Shown here: positions 49,061 to 61,992 of the stretch, in pieces
Numbering within the stretch: the stretch's first letter is position 1
Layout: the number at the start of each line of letters is the position of its first letter
NCBI RefSeq assembly: GCF_026626635.1
Contig: NZ_JAPNKA010000001.1
Span: 6,448,001 to 6,512,000 of the forward strand
DNA from: Archangium lansingense
GTDB taxonomy: Bacteria; Myxococcota; Myxococcia; Myxococcales; Myxococcaceae
Direction of reading: 5' to 3'
DNA: 64,000 bases
The notes under the pieces: generated by a model
What the model was told of the DNA's origin: nothing
Database searches by the model: none
Seen by the model: only the letters and a program-made list of their open reading frames with translations
Made by a program: the position numbers and the translations under genes

Positions 49061-50785
49061 CTAGCGGCGCTTGGTCGTCAGCCAGCGGCTCACGCTCACC
49101 TTCCCGAAGCGTCTGCCGAACAGGTACCAGGTGAAGACGGCTCCGAAGATCGCCGCCGACAGGGCAATGCCCAGCAGGCCCAGCACCGGTAGGCCGTGGA
49201 ACTGCCACGGCGTCTGCGCGAACGAGATGAACGCCCCCACAATGAGCCCGCATGCGCACAGACCCATGAACATCACGATCGCTGCGCTGCGCAGGTTGTC
49301 GTTCAGCTTGTCGAACTGCTCCGCCCTCACCGTCACGCTGAACTTCCCAGACTCCAGATCCAACAGGATCTGCGACAGCTGCGTGGGCAGATCCTGCGCC
49401 AGCGATTGGAAGCGCAAGAGCGTGCGCATCAGTCCGCCCTGGAGTTGGCTCGGATCATACCGGTCCGCCAACAGCTCCTTGGCGTACGGCATCGCCACCT
49501 CGAGGATGTTCAGGTCCGGGTACAGGCTGCGCAGCATGCCCTCGGTGGACACCGAGGCCCGGCTCAGCAGCGCGTACTCCTTGGGAATCCGGATCCGGTA
49601 CTTCACCGCCAGATCCAACAGCTCCCGCATCAGGCTGCGCGCGTCCACCTGGCCCAGCGTCGCTGGCAGATGTTTGCCGAGCAGCGCCTCGATGTCGTTG
49701 CGGAAGCCCACCAGGTTGGCCCGCGAATCTGGCACCCCCACCCGGTAGAGGATGCGCGCCACCGAGTCGCTGTCCTTCAGCGCCACCGCCAGCGACAGCA
49801 TCACCAGCGTCTCCTGCATGGCGCGCGACAGCCGGCCCACCACCCCGAAGTCCAGCAGCGCCAGCCGGTTGCCCTCCAGCACCAGCAGGTTGCCCGGATG
49901 CGGATCTCCGTGGAACAGCCCGTCCTCGAAGAGCTGCCGGAAGCTCGCGTCCAGGATGTGTCCCGCCACCTCCCGCCGGTCCTCCGGTGACAGCTCCGCC
50001 TGGCTGATCTTCACCCCCCGGATGAACTCCATCGTCAGCACCGTCCGGCTGCTGAGCGTGTCGTACACCCGCGGAATCTTCATGTACGGCCGGTTGCGGT
50101 TGTTGTCGAGGAAGGCCCGGATGTTCGAGGCCTCGTGCACGAAGTCCAGCTCCTCGTGAATGGCCCGGTCGAACTCGTCGATGATCCCCGTAGGTGAGTA
50201 GATGCCCGTCTCCTCCACCACCGCTTCCAGCAGCCTCGCCAGCGAGCGCAGCACCACCAGGTCCGAGTCGATCTGCTCGGAGATTCCCGGCCGCTGCACC
50301 TTGACCACCACCTCGTCGCCCTCCAGCGTCATCGCTCGGTGCACCTGGGCGATGGAGGCCGCCGCCAGTGGCTGGGGATCGATCTGCTTGAAGAGCTCGC
50401 TGGAGTCGCGGCCCAGGGACTCGCGGAGCCGCGTGTACACGTCCTCTAGCGGGAAGGGCTCCACATGGTCCTGCAGCGTGGCCAGCTCCTCGATGTACTC
50501 GGCCGGCAGCAGGTCCGCGCGCGTGGAGAGGATCTGCCCCAGCTTCACGAAGGTGGGGCCCAGGTCATTGAGCAGCATCCGGAAGCGGCGGGCGGTGGAG
50601 GCTCGCTGGGCCTCGGGCGATACCTCCACCTTCTCTCGGCGCCCGAGCAGGCGCCACACGCCCGCACGCTCCAGCCACTCGCCGAAGCCGTGGCGCGCTG
50701 CGATGACCCCAATCTGCCGGATGCGGTTCAAATCCTGGAGGAGCACGGTGGCCGGCACCTTTCCACGGGGCCGCGCCGCCCGCAA
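49061..50785 (-). CDS. ABC1/AarF/UbiB-family atypical kinase
   Basis: Up to 574 residues; the first in-frame start is a TTG and the true start may be one of the GTGs a few codons on. Family motifs: KxGQ (FVKLGQILSTR, 80-90), the Ala-rich loop AAASIAQVH, HGDPHPGN (near 295) and LLDFG. Two membrane helices end the protein (about 508-530 and 538-560), as in UbiB. UbiB-type proteins support ubiquinone/menaquinone synthesis or lipid homeostasis. It probably begins a monocistronic transcript; its tail lies 12 bp after the lipoprotein-remnant start. Confidence 0.88.
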   Translation of the reverse strand: MRAARPRGKVPATVLLQDLNRIRQIGVIAARHGFGEWLERAGVWRLLGRREKVEVSPEAQRASTARRFRMLLNDLGPTFVKLGQILSTRADLLPAEYIEELATLQDHVEPFPLEDVYTRLRESLGRDSSELFKQIDPQPLAAASIAQVHRAMTLEGDEVVVKVQRPGISEQIDSDLVVLRSLARLLEAVVEETGIYSPTGIIDEFDRAIHEELDFVHEASNIRAFLDNNRNRPYMKIPRVYDTLSSRTVLTMEFIRGVKISQAELSPEDRREVAGHILDASFRQLFEDGLFHGDPHPGNLLVLEGNRLALLDFGVVGRLSRAMQETLVMLSLAVALKDSDSVARILYRVGVPDSRANLVGFRNDIEALLGKHLPATLGQVDARSLMRELLDLAVKYRIRIPKEYALLSRASVSTEGMLRSLYPDLNILEVAMPYAKELLADRYDPSQLQGGLMRTLLRFQSLAQDLPTQLSQILLDLESGKFSVTVRAEQFDKLNDNLRSAAIVMFMGLCACGLIVGAFISFAQTPWQFHGLPVLGLLGIALSAAIFGAVFTWYLFGRRFGKVSVSRWLTTKRR

Positions 50786-50812
50786 ACCCCAAGAAGCCCT
50801 CCGCGCGCCGTC

Positions 50813-52189
50813 TCAGGCCGCCCCGGAGGCGGGCTCGGAGGTCGTTTCCGGCCCGGGGCGGGGCGTGGGTCCAAAACGCAACAGCAGGTAGCCCACCACC
50901 GCGGACAACAGGGAGCCGAGCAGGATGCCCAGCTTCGCCTCCGTCAGCAGCTGCGGCTCCTGGGCGAAGGCCAGCCCCGCCACGAACAGCGCCACCGTGA
51001 AGCCGATGCCGGCCACCACCGACACCCCGTACAGCTGCATGACGCCCGCCCGACCCGGCATCTCCGCCACCTTTACCTTCACCGCCACCCAGGTGAAGAG
51101 GAAGATGCCCACCTGCTTGCCCACGAAGAGGCCGAGCATCACCCCCAGCGGCAGCGGCTCGAGCAGATCCGCCAGGCTCATCCCCTTCAGGGAGATGCCC
51201 GAGTTGGCCAGCGCGAACAGGGGGACGATGGCGTACGCCGACCAGCCGTGCCACAGGTGCACGAAGCGGGTGAGCGGCGGCTCGATGTCCTCGAGCTGCT
51301 CCTCGATGTGCAACAACTGGTTGGCGCGCAGGGCCTCGTCAGCGGGCTCGCGCAGGAGCTGGCCGATGAAGCCGTGCAGGTCCTCCAGCACCTCCCGGCC
51401 GCGGCGCATGGGCCTGGCGGGAATCATCATTCCCACCACCACGCCCGCGATGGTGGCGTGCACGCCGCCGTGGTGCATGGTGTACCAGAGCGCCCCGAGC
51501 AGCACCGCGTACACCAGTCCGTTGCGCACGTAGAACCTGTTGCACACCCCCAGCACCGCGGTGACGCCCACCGCCCCCAGCAGCCACTCCACGTGCAGCC
51601 CCGTGCCGTAGAACATGGCGATGACCAGGATGCCGCCGATGTCGTCGAAGATGGCCAGCGCCGTGAGGAACACCACCAGCCCGTGGCTCACCCGGCCCTT
51701 GAGCAGGGTGAGGCAACCAATGGCGAAGGCGATGTCCGTGGCCATGGGGATGGCCCACCCCTTGAGCGCCGGCGTGCCCGCGTTGAGCGCCGCGTAGAGG
51801 GCCGCCGGCACCACCATGCCGCCCACCGCCGCGATGAGCGGCAGCATCGCCTTGGACAGGGTGCGCAGCTCCCCGGCCGCCAGCTCCCGTTTGATCTCCA
51901 TCCCCACCAGCAAGAAGAAGATCGTCATCAACCCGTTGTTGATGAATTCACGGACGGTGAAGTGGGAGAGGGCGCCCCCCGCGCCGAGGGCCAGGGGGGC
52001 CTCGAACAGGGCGGTGTAGCTGCCGGCCCAGGGGGAGTTGGCCCAGACCATGGCGGCCAGGGCACAGAGCGCCAGGAGGATGCCGCTGCTGGCTTCGAGG
52101 TGGAAGAACGCCTGGAGGGGCGCGACGGCGGCTTTGAAGAGCCGGGGGACCGGGAGGGGCTGTGCAGTAGTGGTAGGGCGGGTCTCCAT
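50813..52189 (-). CDS. nhaA: Na+/H+ antiporter NhaA
   Basis: 458 residues. Twelve membrane helices; the ion-binding aspartates lie in PMATDIAFAIG (Asp152) and AIFDDIGGI (Asp182/Asp183), corresponding to E. coli Asp133, Asp163 and Asp164. Also NNGLMTIFFLLVGMEIKREL, characteristic of the family. It exports Na+ in exchange for protons. Slightly longer than the E. coli protein (388) by a loop near 280-320 and a C-terminal tail. Divergent from mutS. Confidence 0.93.
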   Translation of the reverse strand: METRPTTTAQPLPVPRLFKAAVAPLQAFFHLEASSGILLALCALAAMVWANSPWAGSYTALFEAPLALGAGGALSHFTVREFINNGLMTIFFLLVGMEIKRELAAGELRTLSKAMLPLIAAVGGMVVPAALYAALNAGTPALKGWAIPMATDIAFAIGCLTLLKGRVSHGLVVFLTALAIFDDIGGILVIAMFYGTGLHVEWLLGAVGVTAVLGVCNRFYVRNGLVYAVLLGALWYTMHHGGVHATIAGVVVGMMIPARPMRRGREVLEDLHGFIGQLLREPADEALRANQLLHIEEQLEDIEPPLTRFVHLWHGWSAYAIVPLFALANSGISLKGMSLADLLEPLPLGVMLGLFVGKQVGIFLFTWVAVKVKVAEMPGRAGVMQLYGVSVVAGIGFTVALFVAGLAFAQEPQLLTEAKLGILLGSLLSAVVGYLLLRFGPTPRPGPETTSEPASGAA

Positions 52190-52367
52190 GGCGCGGAGCA
52201 GGTTGCCCGCTGGGGTGGTGCCGGGCCAACCGTTTTCGGGGGAGGTTCCTCCGATTTTCCCGGCCCGGAAGGACCGCTTGTCAGGGGGGCATGCTAGCCA
52301 TCACAGGAGTAGGAGCGAGCGGGTGGACGGCAGAAGTCATGTGTTCTGTTGATCCGGAACCGGACGC

Positions 52368-55118
52368 ATGACACAAGGGGCGGCGATGGGCGCGACGCAA
52401 GCGAAGGCAGGCAAGGGACACGGGGACGAGGCCGAGGCACCGGTGGAGGCCACGGGCGAGACGGCCGGGGCGCGGGAGATCGGTGCCCTCACCCCGATGA
52501 TGCGGCAGTACCTCGAGGTGAAGGCGCTCAATCCGGACGCCATCCTCTTCTTCCGGCTAGGGGACTTCTACGAGATGTTCTTCGAGGACGCGGTGCGCGC
52601 CTCGGAGCTCTTGCAGATCACCCTGACCGCGCGGGCGAAGAACGCGGAGAAGGTGCCCATGGCCGGGGTGCCGTACCACTCGGCGCGCCGCTACATCGCG
52701 AGGCTGGTGGAGCACGGGCTGAAGGTGGCCATCTGCGAGCAGGTGGAGGAGGCAGGCAGCGGGCCGGGCATCGTCCGGCGCGAGGTCACGCGCGTCATCA
52801 CCCCCGGCATGGTGCTGGACGAGGAGGCGCTCGAGCCGCGGGCGAGCAACTTCCTGGCCGCGGTGTACCCGGGGGCTCAGGGCTTCGGGGCGGCGCTGCT
52901 GGAGGCCTCCACGGGTGAGTTCTTCAGCCTGGAGGCGGAGACCACGCAGGAGTTGGTGGAGGCGCTGGCCCGGGTAGAGCCGAGGGAACTGCTGGTACCC
53001 GAGGGGGAGAAGGACTCGCCGGACACGGCCTTCATCGTGTCGCGCTTGTCCAAGCCGCCGGCGGTGGCGGAGCTGGAGAAGGCGGCTTTCGAGCCCGGAC
53101 GGGCCACGGTGTACCTGCGCGGTCACTTCGCGGTGCAGTCGCTGGAGGCCTTCGGGCTACAGGACGCGCCCCTGGCCACCGGGGCCGCCGGCGCGGCGCT
53201 GCGCTACCTGAAGGACACCCAGAAGACGGCCGCTGCCCACGTGGACAGGCTCAGCCGCCATCAGCGCGGCGTGCACCTCCTCATGGACGAGGCCTCCCGG
53301 TCCAACCTGGAGGTGCTGCGCACCCTGCGGGACGGGGGACGCAAGGGCTCGCTGCTGGGGGTGTTGGACAGGACGGCCACGGGACTGGGTGCACGCAAGC
53401 TGGCCCGGTGGCTGGCCGCGCCCCTGTGCTCGCTGCCGGAGATCAACGCCCGGTTGGACTCGGTGGAGGAGCTGTCCCAGCGCAGCGTGTGGCGCGAGGA
53501 GATGACCAACCTCCTCAAGGAGGTGGGAGACATCGAGCGGCTGTGCGGCCGGCTGTCGCTGGGGGCGGGCAATGCGAGGGACCTGCGGGCCCTGGGGCTG
53601 TCGCTGGCTCAGCTGCCTCGGCTGGGGGCGGTGCTCGCGCGCTGCGAGTCCCCGCTGCTCAAGTCGTTGGCGGGGCCGCTCAGCTCGCTGCCGGAGCTGA
53701 CGGAGCTGCTGCTGGGGGCGGTGGTGGACGAGCCGCCCACGGGCCTCAAGGAGGGCGGATTCATCCGTCCGGGCTTCCATGCCGAGCTGGACAAGCTGGT
53801 GGAGCTGTCCACCTCCGGTAAGGACTTCCTGCTGAAGATCGAGACGCGGGAGCGGGAGCGGACGGGCATCAACTCGCTGAAGATCCGCTACAACAGGGTG
53901 TTCGGGTACTACCTGGAGGTGACGAAGGCGAACCTGCACCTGGTGCCCCCGGACTACATTCGCAAGCAGACGATGGTGGGGGCCGAGCGCTTCATTACTC
54001 CGGAGCTCAAGGAGTACGAGGAGAAGGTGCTCACGGCGGAGGAGCGGCGGAGCGCGCTGGAGCTGGAGCTCTTCGAGCAACTGAGGGCGCAGGTGGTGAA
54101 GGAGGCGCCGCGGCTGCGCTCGGCGGCGGAGGCGGTGGCCACGGCGGACGCGCTGCTGTCCTTCGCTCGCTGCGCGGCCGAGTACGGCTATGTGCGGCCA
54201 GTGGTGGACGAGTCCGAGGTGCTGACCATCACCGCTGGGCGCCACCCAGTGGTGGAGCGGATGCTGGGGGCAGGGGAGGCGTTCGTTCCCAACGATGTGA
54301 AGATGGACTCGGAGGACGCGCAGATCCTCGTCATCACCGGCCCCAACATGGCGGGCAAGAGCACGGTGATGCGGCAGGTGGCGCTCACGGTGCTGATGGC
54401 GCAGGCGGGCAGCTTCGTGCCGGCGGGCGCGGCGCACATCGGCCTGTCGGATCGGATCTTCACGCGCGTGGGCGCAGCGGACAACCTCGCGCGAGGGCAG
54501 TCCACCTTCATGGTGGAGATGACGGAGACGAGCCACATCCTGCACCACGCCACGCGGCGCAGCCTGGTGGTGCTGGACGAGATTGGCCGCGGCACGTCCA
54601 CCTATGACGGTCTGTCCATCGCCTGGGCGGTGGCCGAGCACCTGCACGACAAGGTGGGAGCGCGGACGCTCTTCGCCACGCACTACCACGAGCTGGTGGA
54701 CCTCTCCCGGGAGAAAACCCGGGTGAAGAACATGTGCATCGCGGTGCGGGAGCAGGGCGGCAAGGTGCTCTTCCTGCGCAAGTTGGTGCCGGGTGGGGCC
54801 AACCGCTCCTACGGTATCGAGGTGGCGAGGCTCGCGGGCCTGCCCCCGGAGGTGGTGACGCGGGCAAGGGACATCCTCCAGAACCTCGAGTCCGGGGAGT
54901 TCGACGACAGTGGGCGGCCGAGGCTGGCGCGGCGGACCTCCTCGCGGGCGCCGTCCCCGGGGCAGCTGGGGCTGTTCGGCGGAGCCGCCGAGCCCGGGCC
55001 CAAGCTGGAGCCGTCGCACCAGAAGGTGCTGGAGGCGCTGCGGGGCGTGAAGGTGGACGAGACGACCCCCATGGAGGCGCTCAACCTCCTGGCGAAGCTT
55101 CAGCGGGAGTTGAAGTAG
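52368..55118 (+). CDS. mutS: DNA mismatch repair protein MutS
   Basis: 916 residues. The mismatch-reading Phe-x-Glu is in GDFYEMF (Phe67, Glu69), about 30 residues later than in E. coli because of an acidic Ala-rich N-terminal extension. Walker A GPNMAGKST lies near 657-665 and DEIGRGTSTYDG (Walker B) downstream; the clamp and lever domains are complete (GYYLEVTKANLHLVPPDYIR). The usual C-terminal helix region for tetramerisation is shortened. Start codon ATG has a weak ribosome-binding site; Met7 is an alternative. Confidence 0.95.
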   Translation: MTQGAAMGATQAKAGKGHGDEAEAPVEATGETAGAREIGALTPMMRQYLEVKALNPDAILFFRLGDFYEMFFEDAVRASELLQITLTARAKNAEKVPMAGVPYHSARRYIARLVEHGLKVAICEQVEEAGSGPGIVRREVTRVITPGMVLDEEALEPRASNFLAAVYPGAQGFGAALLEASTGEFFSLEAETTQELVEALARVEPRELLVPEGEKDSPDTAFIVSRLSKPPAVAELEKAAFEPGRATVYLRGHFAVQSLEAFGLQDAPLATGAAGAALRYLKDTQKTAAAHVDRLSRHQRGVHLLMDEASRSNLEVLRTLRDGGRKGSLLGVLDRTATGLGARKLARWLAAPLCSLPEINARLDSVEELSQRSVWREEMTNLLKEVGDIERLCGRLSLGAGNARDLRALGLSLAQLPRLGAVLARCESPLLKSLAGPLSSLPELTELLLGAVVDEPPTGLKEGGFIRPGFHAELDKLVELSTSGKDFLLKIETRERERTGINSLKIRYNRVFGYYLEVTKANLHLVPPDYIRKQTMVGAERFITPELKEYEEKVLTAEERRSALELELFEQLRAQVVKEAPRLRSAAEAVATADALLSFARCAAEYGYVRPVVDESEVLTITAGRHPVVERMLGAGEAFVPNDVKMDSEDAQILVITGPNMAGKSTVMRQVALTVLMAQAGSFVPAGAAHIGLSDRIFTRVGAADNLARGQSTFMVEMTETSHILHHATRRSLVVLDEIGRGTSTYDGLSIAWAVAEHLHDKVGARTLFATHYHELVDLSREKTRVKNMCIAVREQGGKVLFLRKLVPGGANRSYGIEVARLAGLPPEVVTRARDILQNLESGEFDDSGRPRLARRTSSRAPSPGQLGLFGGAAEPGPKLEPSHQKVLEALRGVKVDETTPMEALNLLAKLQRELK

Positions 55119-55195
55119 GGGCGGACATTAGAGGGCGGCTCCTAGACGTGGTGCCTACGTCAGCAGGGTGGCCTACACTGTCCCCGGAACCATCC

Positions 55196-56590
55196 ATGTC
55201 CGACCTGGTGCGCCGCGCGCATACCGCCCTCTTCGAGCACACATCCGACGGCGTGCTGGTATTGGATCTCGAGTACCGGCTCGTGGAGGCCAACGGCGCC
55301 GCTCAGCGGCTGCTCGGGGAGTCTGGCGACGCGCTCCGGGGCAGGCCTATCTCGGAGCTGTTGCCGCAGTGGACTCCACCTGAGCCGCTGTCTCCGGAGG
55401 ATCCGCCTCGGGACGGAGAGTGGGTGTGGCACGGGACGGTGAAGTCCCCGCGCCAGGCCCACGTTCTGCGCGTGCGCTGCGTGCCCCTCCCGGAAGGCCG
55501 GGTGCTGCTGCTGAGGGATCTGACGGCGCACGCGGAAGTCGAGGCCATGCTGCGCCAGCAGAAGGAGTATTACGAGTCACTGGTGCTCAACAGCCCGGTG
55601 GCCATGGTCACCATCAACCTGCGCTTCAACGTGGTGTCCTGGAATCCAGCGGCCGAGCGGCTGTTCGGCTACACGGCCCGGGAGGCCATGGGCCGGAACA
55701 TTCTGCGGCTGGTGGCGAGTGAGGGGCCGATCCGGGATGAGGCCGAGAGCACCTCGCGCGAGGCGCTCGAGCGCGGTCGTATCCAGCTCCTCACCCGGCG
55801 CCTGCGCAAGGATGGGACGCCCATCGACGTCGAGCTCCTCGCGCTGCCGGTGATGGTGGAGGGGGAGCAGGTGGGCTTCATCGCCATCTACCATGACCTC
55901 ACCGAGCTGCGTCGCCTGCACGAGCAGGAGCTGGCGCACCTGCACACCATCCAGAGCGAGCGCGAGCGGGCGGATCAGCTCCTGCTCAACATCCTGCCCA
56001 AACCCGTGGCGGATCGGCTCAAGCATGGCCAGCGGATCATCGTGGAGAACTTCCCGGACGTGACGGTGCTGTTCGCGGACCTGGTGGACTTCACCCGCTT
56101 CGCTGCGCAGCACTCGCCGCCGGACGTGCTGCAGGTGCTGAACATGGTCTTCTCCATCTTCGACCAGCTCACGGACGAGTTCGGGGTGGAGAAGGTGAAG
56201 ACGATCGGCGACGCGTACATGGCGGTGGGCGGGCTGTCGCTCCCCCGGGACGATCATGCCGAGGCCATGGCACGCCTGGCGCTGGCCATGCGCGCCGAGC
56301 TCTTGAAGCTGGGCGATCAGTTGCAGATTCCCCTGCACCTGCGCATTGGCCTCCACTCGGGCCCGGTGACGGCGGGAGTCATCAGCGGCAAGAAGTTCGC
56401 GTATGACCTGTGGGGCGACACGGTCAACACCGCGAGCCGGATGGAATCTCACGGCGTGGTGGATGGCATCCACCTCTCCGAGACGGTCTACGAGCGGCTG
56501 CGGGGCCGCTACCGCTTACAGGATCAGGGAATCGTCCCCATCAAGGGGAAGGGACCCATGCGAACCTGGCTGCTGCTCGGCGTCCCGTGA
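55196..56590 (+). CDS. PAS-PAS-class III adenylate cyclase
   Basis: 464 residues from the ATG at 55196; the frame is open upstream into mutS but no domain is added. Two PAS domains (about 5-115 and 125-245; EYRLVEANGAAQRLLG and FNVVSWNPAAERLFGYT), a short coiled coil (about 245-275) and a class III cyclase (about 285-460). The metal aspartates are in VLFADLVDFTRF and TIGDAYMAVGG; the adenine Lys is in VEKVKTIGD; LWGDTVNTASRM contains the Asn/Arg pair. Active adenylate cyclase is expected. It lies 78 bp after mutS. Confidence 0.9.
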   Translation: MSDLVRRAHTALFEHTSDGVLVLDLEYRLVEANGAAQRLLGESGDALRGRPISELLPQWTPPEPLSPEDPPRDGEWVWHGTVKSPRQAHVLRVRCVPLPEGRVLLLRDLTAHAEVEAMLRQQKEYYESLVLNSPVAMVTINLRFNVVSWNPAAERLFGYTAREAMGRNILRLVASEGPIRDEAESTSREALERGRIQLLTRRLRKDGTPIDVELLALPVMVEGEQVGFIAIYHDLTELRRLHEQELAHLHTIQSERERADQLLLNILPKPVADRLKHGQRIIVENFPDVTVLFADLVDFTRFAAQHSPPDVLQVLNMVFSIFDQLTDEFGVEKVKTIGDAYMAVGGLSLPRDDHAEAMARLALAMRAELLKLGDQLQIPLHLRIGLHSGPVTAGVISGKKFAYDLWGDTVNTASRMESHGVVDGIHLSETVYERLRGRYRLQDQGIVPIKGKGPMRTWLLLGVP

Positions 56591-56604
56591 GCCGGGGTGT
56601 CTAG

Positions 56605-58878
56605 CTACGCGCTCGCCCGCTCACCGCGCTGATCGGGGGTGGTGGGCAGCTCCAGCGTGAACGTGGCCCCCTTGCCCGGCCCGGGGCTGTACGCCTTGAG
56701 GGAGCCCCCCAGCTCCTGGGCCGCCAGGGCACTGGAGTGCAGGCCGAAGCCGTGCCCGTCCTCGCGGGTGGTGAAGCCATTCTGGAAGATGCGTGTGAGC
56801 ATCTCCGGCGCGATGCCCATGCCGTTGTCCCGCACCTCGATGTGGACATGGCCAGGGGAGGAATTGGCCAGGCTCACCGTCAGGTGCCGCTGCCCCTCGG
56901 GCACCACGTCCATGGCGTACTTGGCATTGCTGATCAGGTTGACCAGGATCATCAACACCTTGTGCTTCTCCGTCACCACGGCGGGCATCTCGGCCAGCTT
57001 GCGCTCCACCTTGACGGAGTGACGGCCGAGCGCAGCCTGATTGATGCGCAGGGCGTCCTCCACCAGCTCCCCCAGATTGACCGACTCATAGAGCTGCTGG
57101 GGCGTCCGGGCGTAGCGCTGCTGCAGCTTGACGATGGCGCCAATGTGCTCGGTGTGCCGGCTGACGTCGCCGAGCAGGGTCTGAATCTCCTGGCGTTCCA
57201 CCTGCATGTATTTGCCCAGCCGGGTGATGAAGGGCAGCACGTTCTTTCCGCGCTCGTCCTGGGAGAGGAAGGTCGGGAGGTCGTTCCGGTGCTGCTCGAG
57301 CAGCTCCGCCACCTTCTCCACACTCTCGAGCTTCAGCGCGGTCAGCCGCTCCCGGGCCAGCAGCGTCGAGGTGAGGACGCTGTTGAGCACGTTGCCCACG
57401 TTGTGCAGGACGTTGGTGGCGATCTCCGCTCTGCCCACCTGCCGCGCGGTCTCCACCAGTTTCCGGTGGACTTCCTGAAGCTCCCGGGTTCGTTGCTCCA
57501 CCCGTTGCTCCAGTCCTTCATTGGCCTGCCGCAGTGCCTCCTCGCGCCGGTGGATCTCATCGGCCATTCGTTGGAAGGAGCTCGCCAGATGCCCCAGCTC
57601 GTCGTCGCGCGAGGTGTCCAGCTCGACATTGAAGTCCCCCGCTTCCAGTCGGGCGGTGGCCTGGGTGAAGTCCAGCAGCGGGCGGGAGATTTGCTGCCTC
57701 AGCACCCAGTACATGATGACCAGCTCCAGCAGTAATGACACCACGCCGAACCCCAGCACATAGCGCGCTGCGCGGAAGGCGGCCGAGGACACCACCTGCT
57801 CGGGCAGCACCGTGACGGCGATCCACTCCGGGCCCTGCAGCCGGGCCACGGCAAGCAGCTCTCCGTACTCCGGGACCTCCAACAAGACCTCGCCGGGGGG
57901 AAGATCCTTCAACTTTTGGAAGATGGCGTGCAGGTGGGCTCGAGCCTCCGCGGTGCCCGCATGCGCGGAGACATCCTCCGGCTTCCCGGTGTTCTTCTGG
58001 ATGTCGTAGACGCCCTCTCCGCTCTTCATCTTCATCTCGGGGTGGGCGATGAGCTGACCATCGTCGCGGAGCAGGATGTTGTAGGCCCCGGGGATGTGGT
58101 TGTTGATGGTGCGGCCCATCAAATCGTTGAGGAGCAGGTCATGGGACATGGTCCCGACATAGCGGCCGTCCACATCCAGCGGGGTCGTGACGGTGACCAT
58201 CCACGTCTGGGTGGGCGGATCCTCGAAGATGCTGGTCCAGACGGATTCCCGCTTCGGGTTGTGCTCGGGCTGGGCGAGGGTGAAGTACTCGAAGTCCTTG
58301 ATCGAAAAGGTGGCCTCGAGGTCCTGGAAGTAATTGGGCCCTTCTGGCCAATACCCCACCACCACGCCCTCCGGCAGCATGATGCCGGTGTTGGTGAAGC
58401 GGACATGGAAGGCGGGCGCATACTGGGACACCACATCGTAGGCGGCCACGAGCCGGCGGCGGAAGTCGGCATCGAGCGTCACGTCCTTGGGAACGAAGAC
58501 GCCCGGCATTCGCGTGCCATCGAAGAGCTCGCGGCGGTTGCGGAGTGTCCCGTCGGGACGCAGGGCGAACAGGCTGTTGAAACGGGCGTCCACGTCCTCC
58601 TGGCTCAGGGTCCGGAGCCGCTCCGCCATGGCCACCTTCATGGCGGCGTGGTTGTCTTCCGCCAGCACGAAGAGGGTCTGCTCCCGCTGGCTGCGCTCCG
58701 TGACGTTGCGCTCGAGCTGCACGAGGGCCTCGTCGCGCAGCGAGTGGAAGATGTGGAGGTAGCTGAAGAGGGTGGTCAGCGCGATGATCACCGCGATGCG
58801 CACGCCCATCTTGATGAGCGTCGAGCGCGCCAGGGAGGACCGGGCAGGGAGGGAGGACGCGTGCTGTCTGACGACCAT
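56605..58878 (-). CDS. Membrane sensor histidine kinase with HNxGN H-box
   Basis: 757 residues from the ATG at 58878; a TTG at 58896 would add six. Membrane helix (about 25-45), a periplasmic double-Cache-like domain (about 50-380), second helix (about 385-405), HAMP (ISRPLLDFTQATARLEAGDF), a coiled coil and a kinase part. The expected H-box is VLHNVGNVLNSV (His near 492), not the usual HExxxP. HATPase motifs NLISNAKYAM, DNGMGIAPE and GHGFGLHSSA are intact. Convergent with the cyclase gene, only 14 bp apart. No partner receiver was found nearby. Confidence 0.85.
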   Translation of the reverse strand: MVVRQHASSLPARSSLARSTLIKMGVRIAVIIALTTLFSYLHIFHSLRDEALVQLERNVTERSQREQTLFVLAEDNHAAMKVAMAERLRTLSQEDVDARFNSLFALRPDGTLRNRRELFDGTRMPGVFVPKDVTLDADFRRRLVAAYDVVSQYAPAFHVRFTNTGIMLPEGVVVGYWPEGPNYFQDLEATFSIKDFEYFTLAQPEHNPKRESVWTSIFEDPPTQTWMVTVTTPLDVDGRYVGTMSHDLLLNDLMGRTINNHIPGAYNILLRDDGQLIAHPEMKMKSGEGVYDIQKNTGKPEDVSAHAGTAEARAHLHAIFQKLKDLPPGEVLLEVPEYGELLAVARLQGPEWIAVTVLPEQVVSSAAFRAARYVLGFGVVSLLLELVIMYWVLRQQISRPLLDFTQATARLEAGDFNVELDTSRDDELGHLASSFQRMADEIHRREEALRQANEGLEQRVEQRTRELQEVHRKLVETARQVGRAEIATNVLHNVGNVLNSVLTSTLLARERLTALKLESVEKVAELLEQHRNDLPTFLSQDERGKNVLPFITRLGKYMQVERQEIQTLLGDVSRHTEHIGAIVKLQQRYARTPQQLYESVNLGELVEDALRINQAALGRHSVKVERKLAEMPAVVTEKHKVLMILVNLISNAKYAMDVVPEGQRHLTVSLANSSPGHVHIEVRDNGMGIAPEMLTRIFQNGFTTREDGHGFGLHSSALAAQELGGSLKAYSPGPGKGATFTLELPTTPDQRGERASA

Positions 58879-58968
58879 GTTGAGGTGCTCGGTCAACTGC
58901 TGGGGTGATGCTCTACCGGTACGCCCGGGCCGCTCCTCGCGGGAACAGCCCGGGCCTCACCGGACTGC

Positions 58969-61725
<2,757 letters not shown>

Positions 61726-61992
61726 GCGGACTCCATACGAAGAAAGAATGAACTGCGACTGCTCGCAGCCGAACCCAAGCCTTTCCATCAGGAAGCTGTT
61801 CGGCGTCAAGCTGGGTGGAAAAATTCCGATCCCCCTGTGTCCGTCGTGACCCGGAACAGCGATTGGGCAGGCCGCGCGAGCGCCCGGCGCATGTTTCCAA
61901 TGCTGTCCACTGAGGATCTCGAACGCGCCTTGGGATTCTACAGAGCGGATGCGGGCGAGCGGTGTGCCGATCCTGCTCGAGCCAACCCACAC

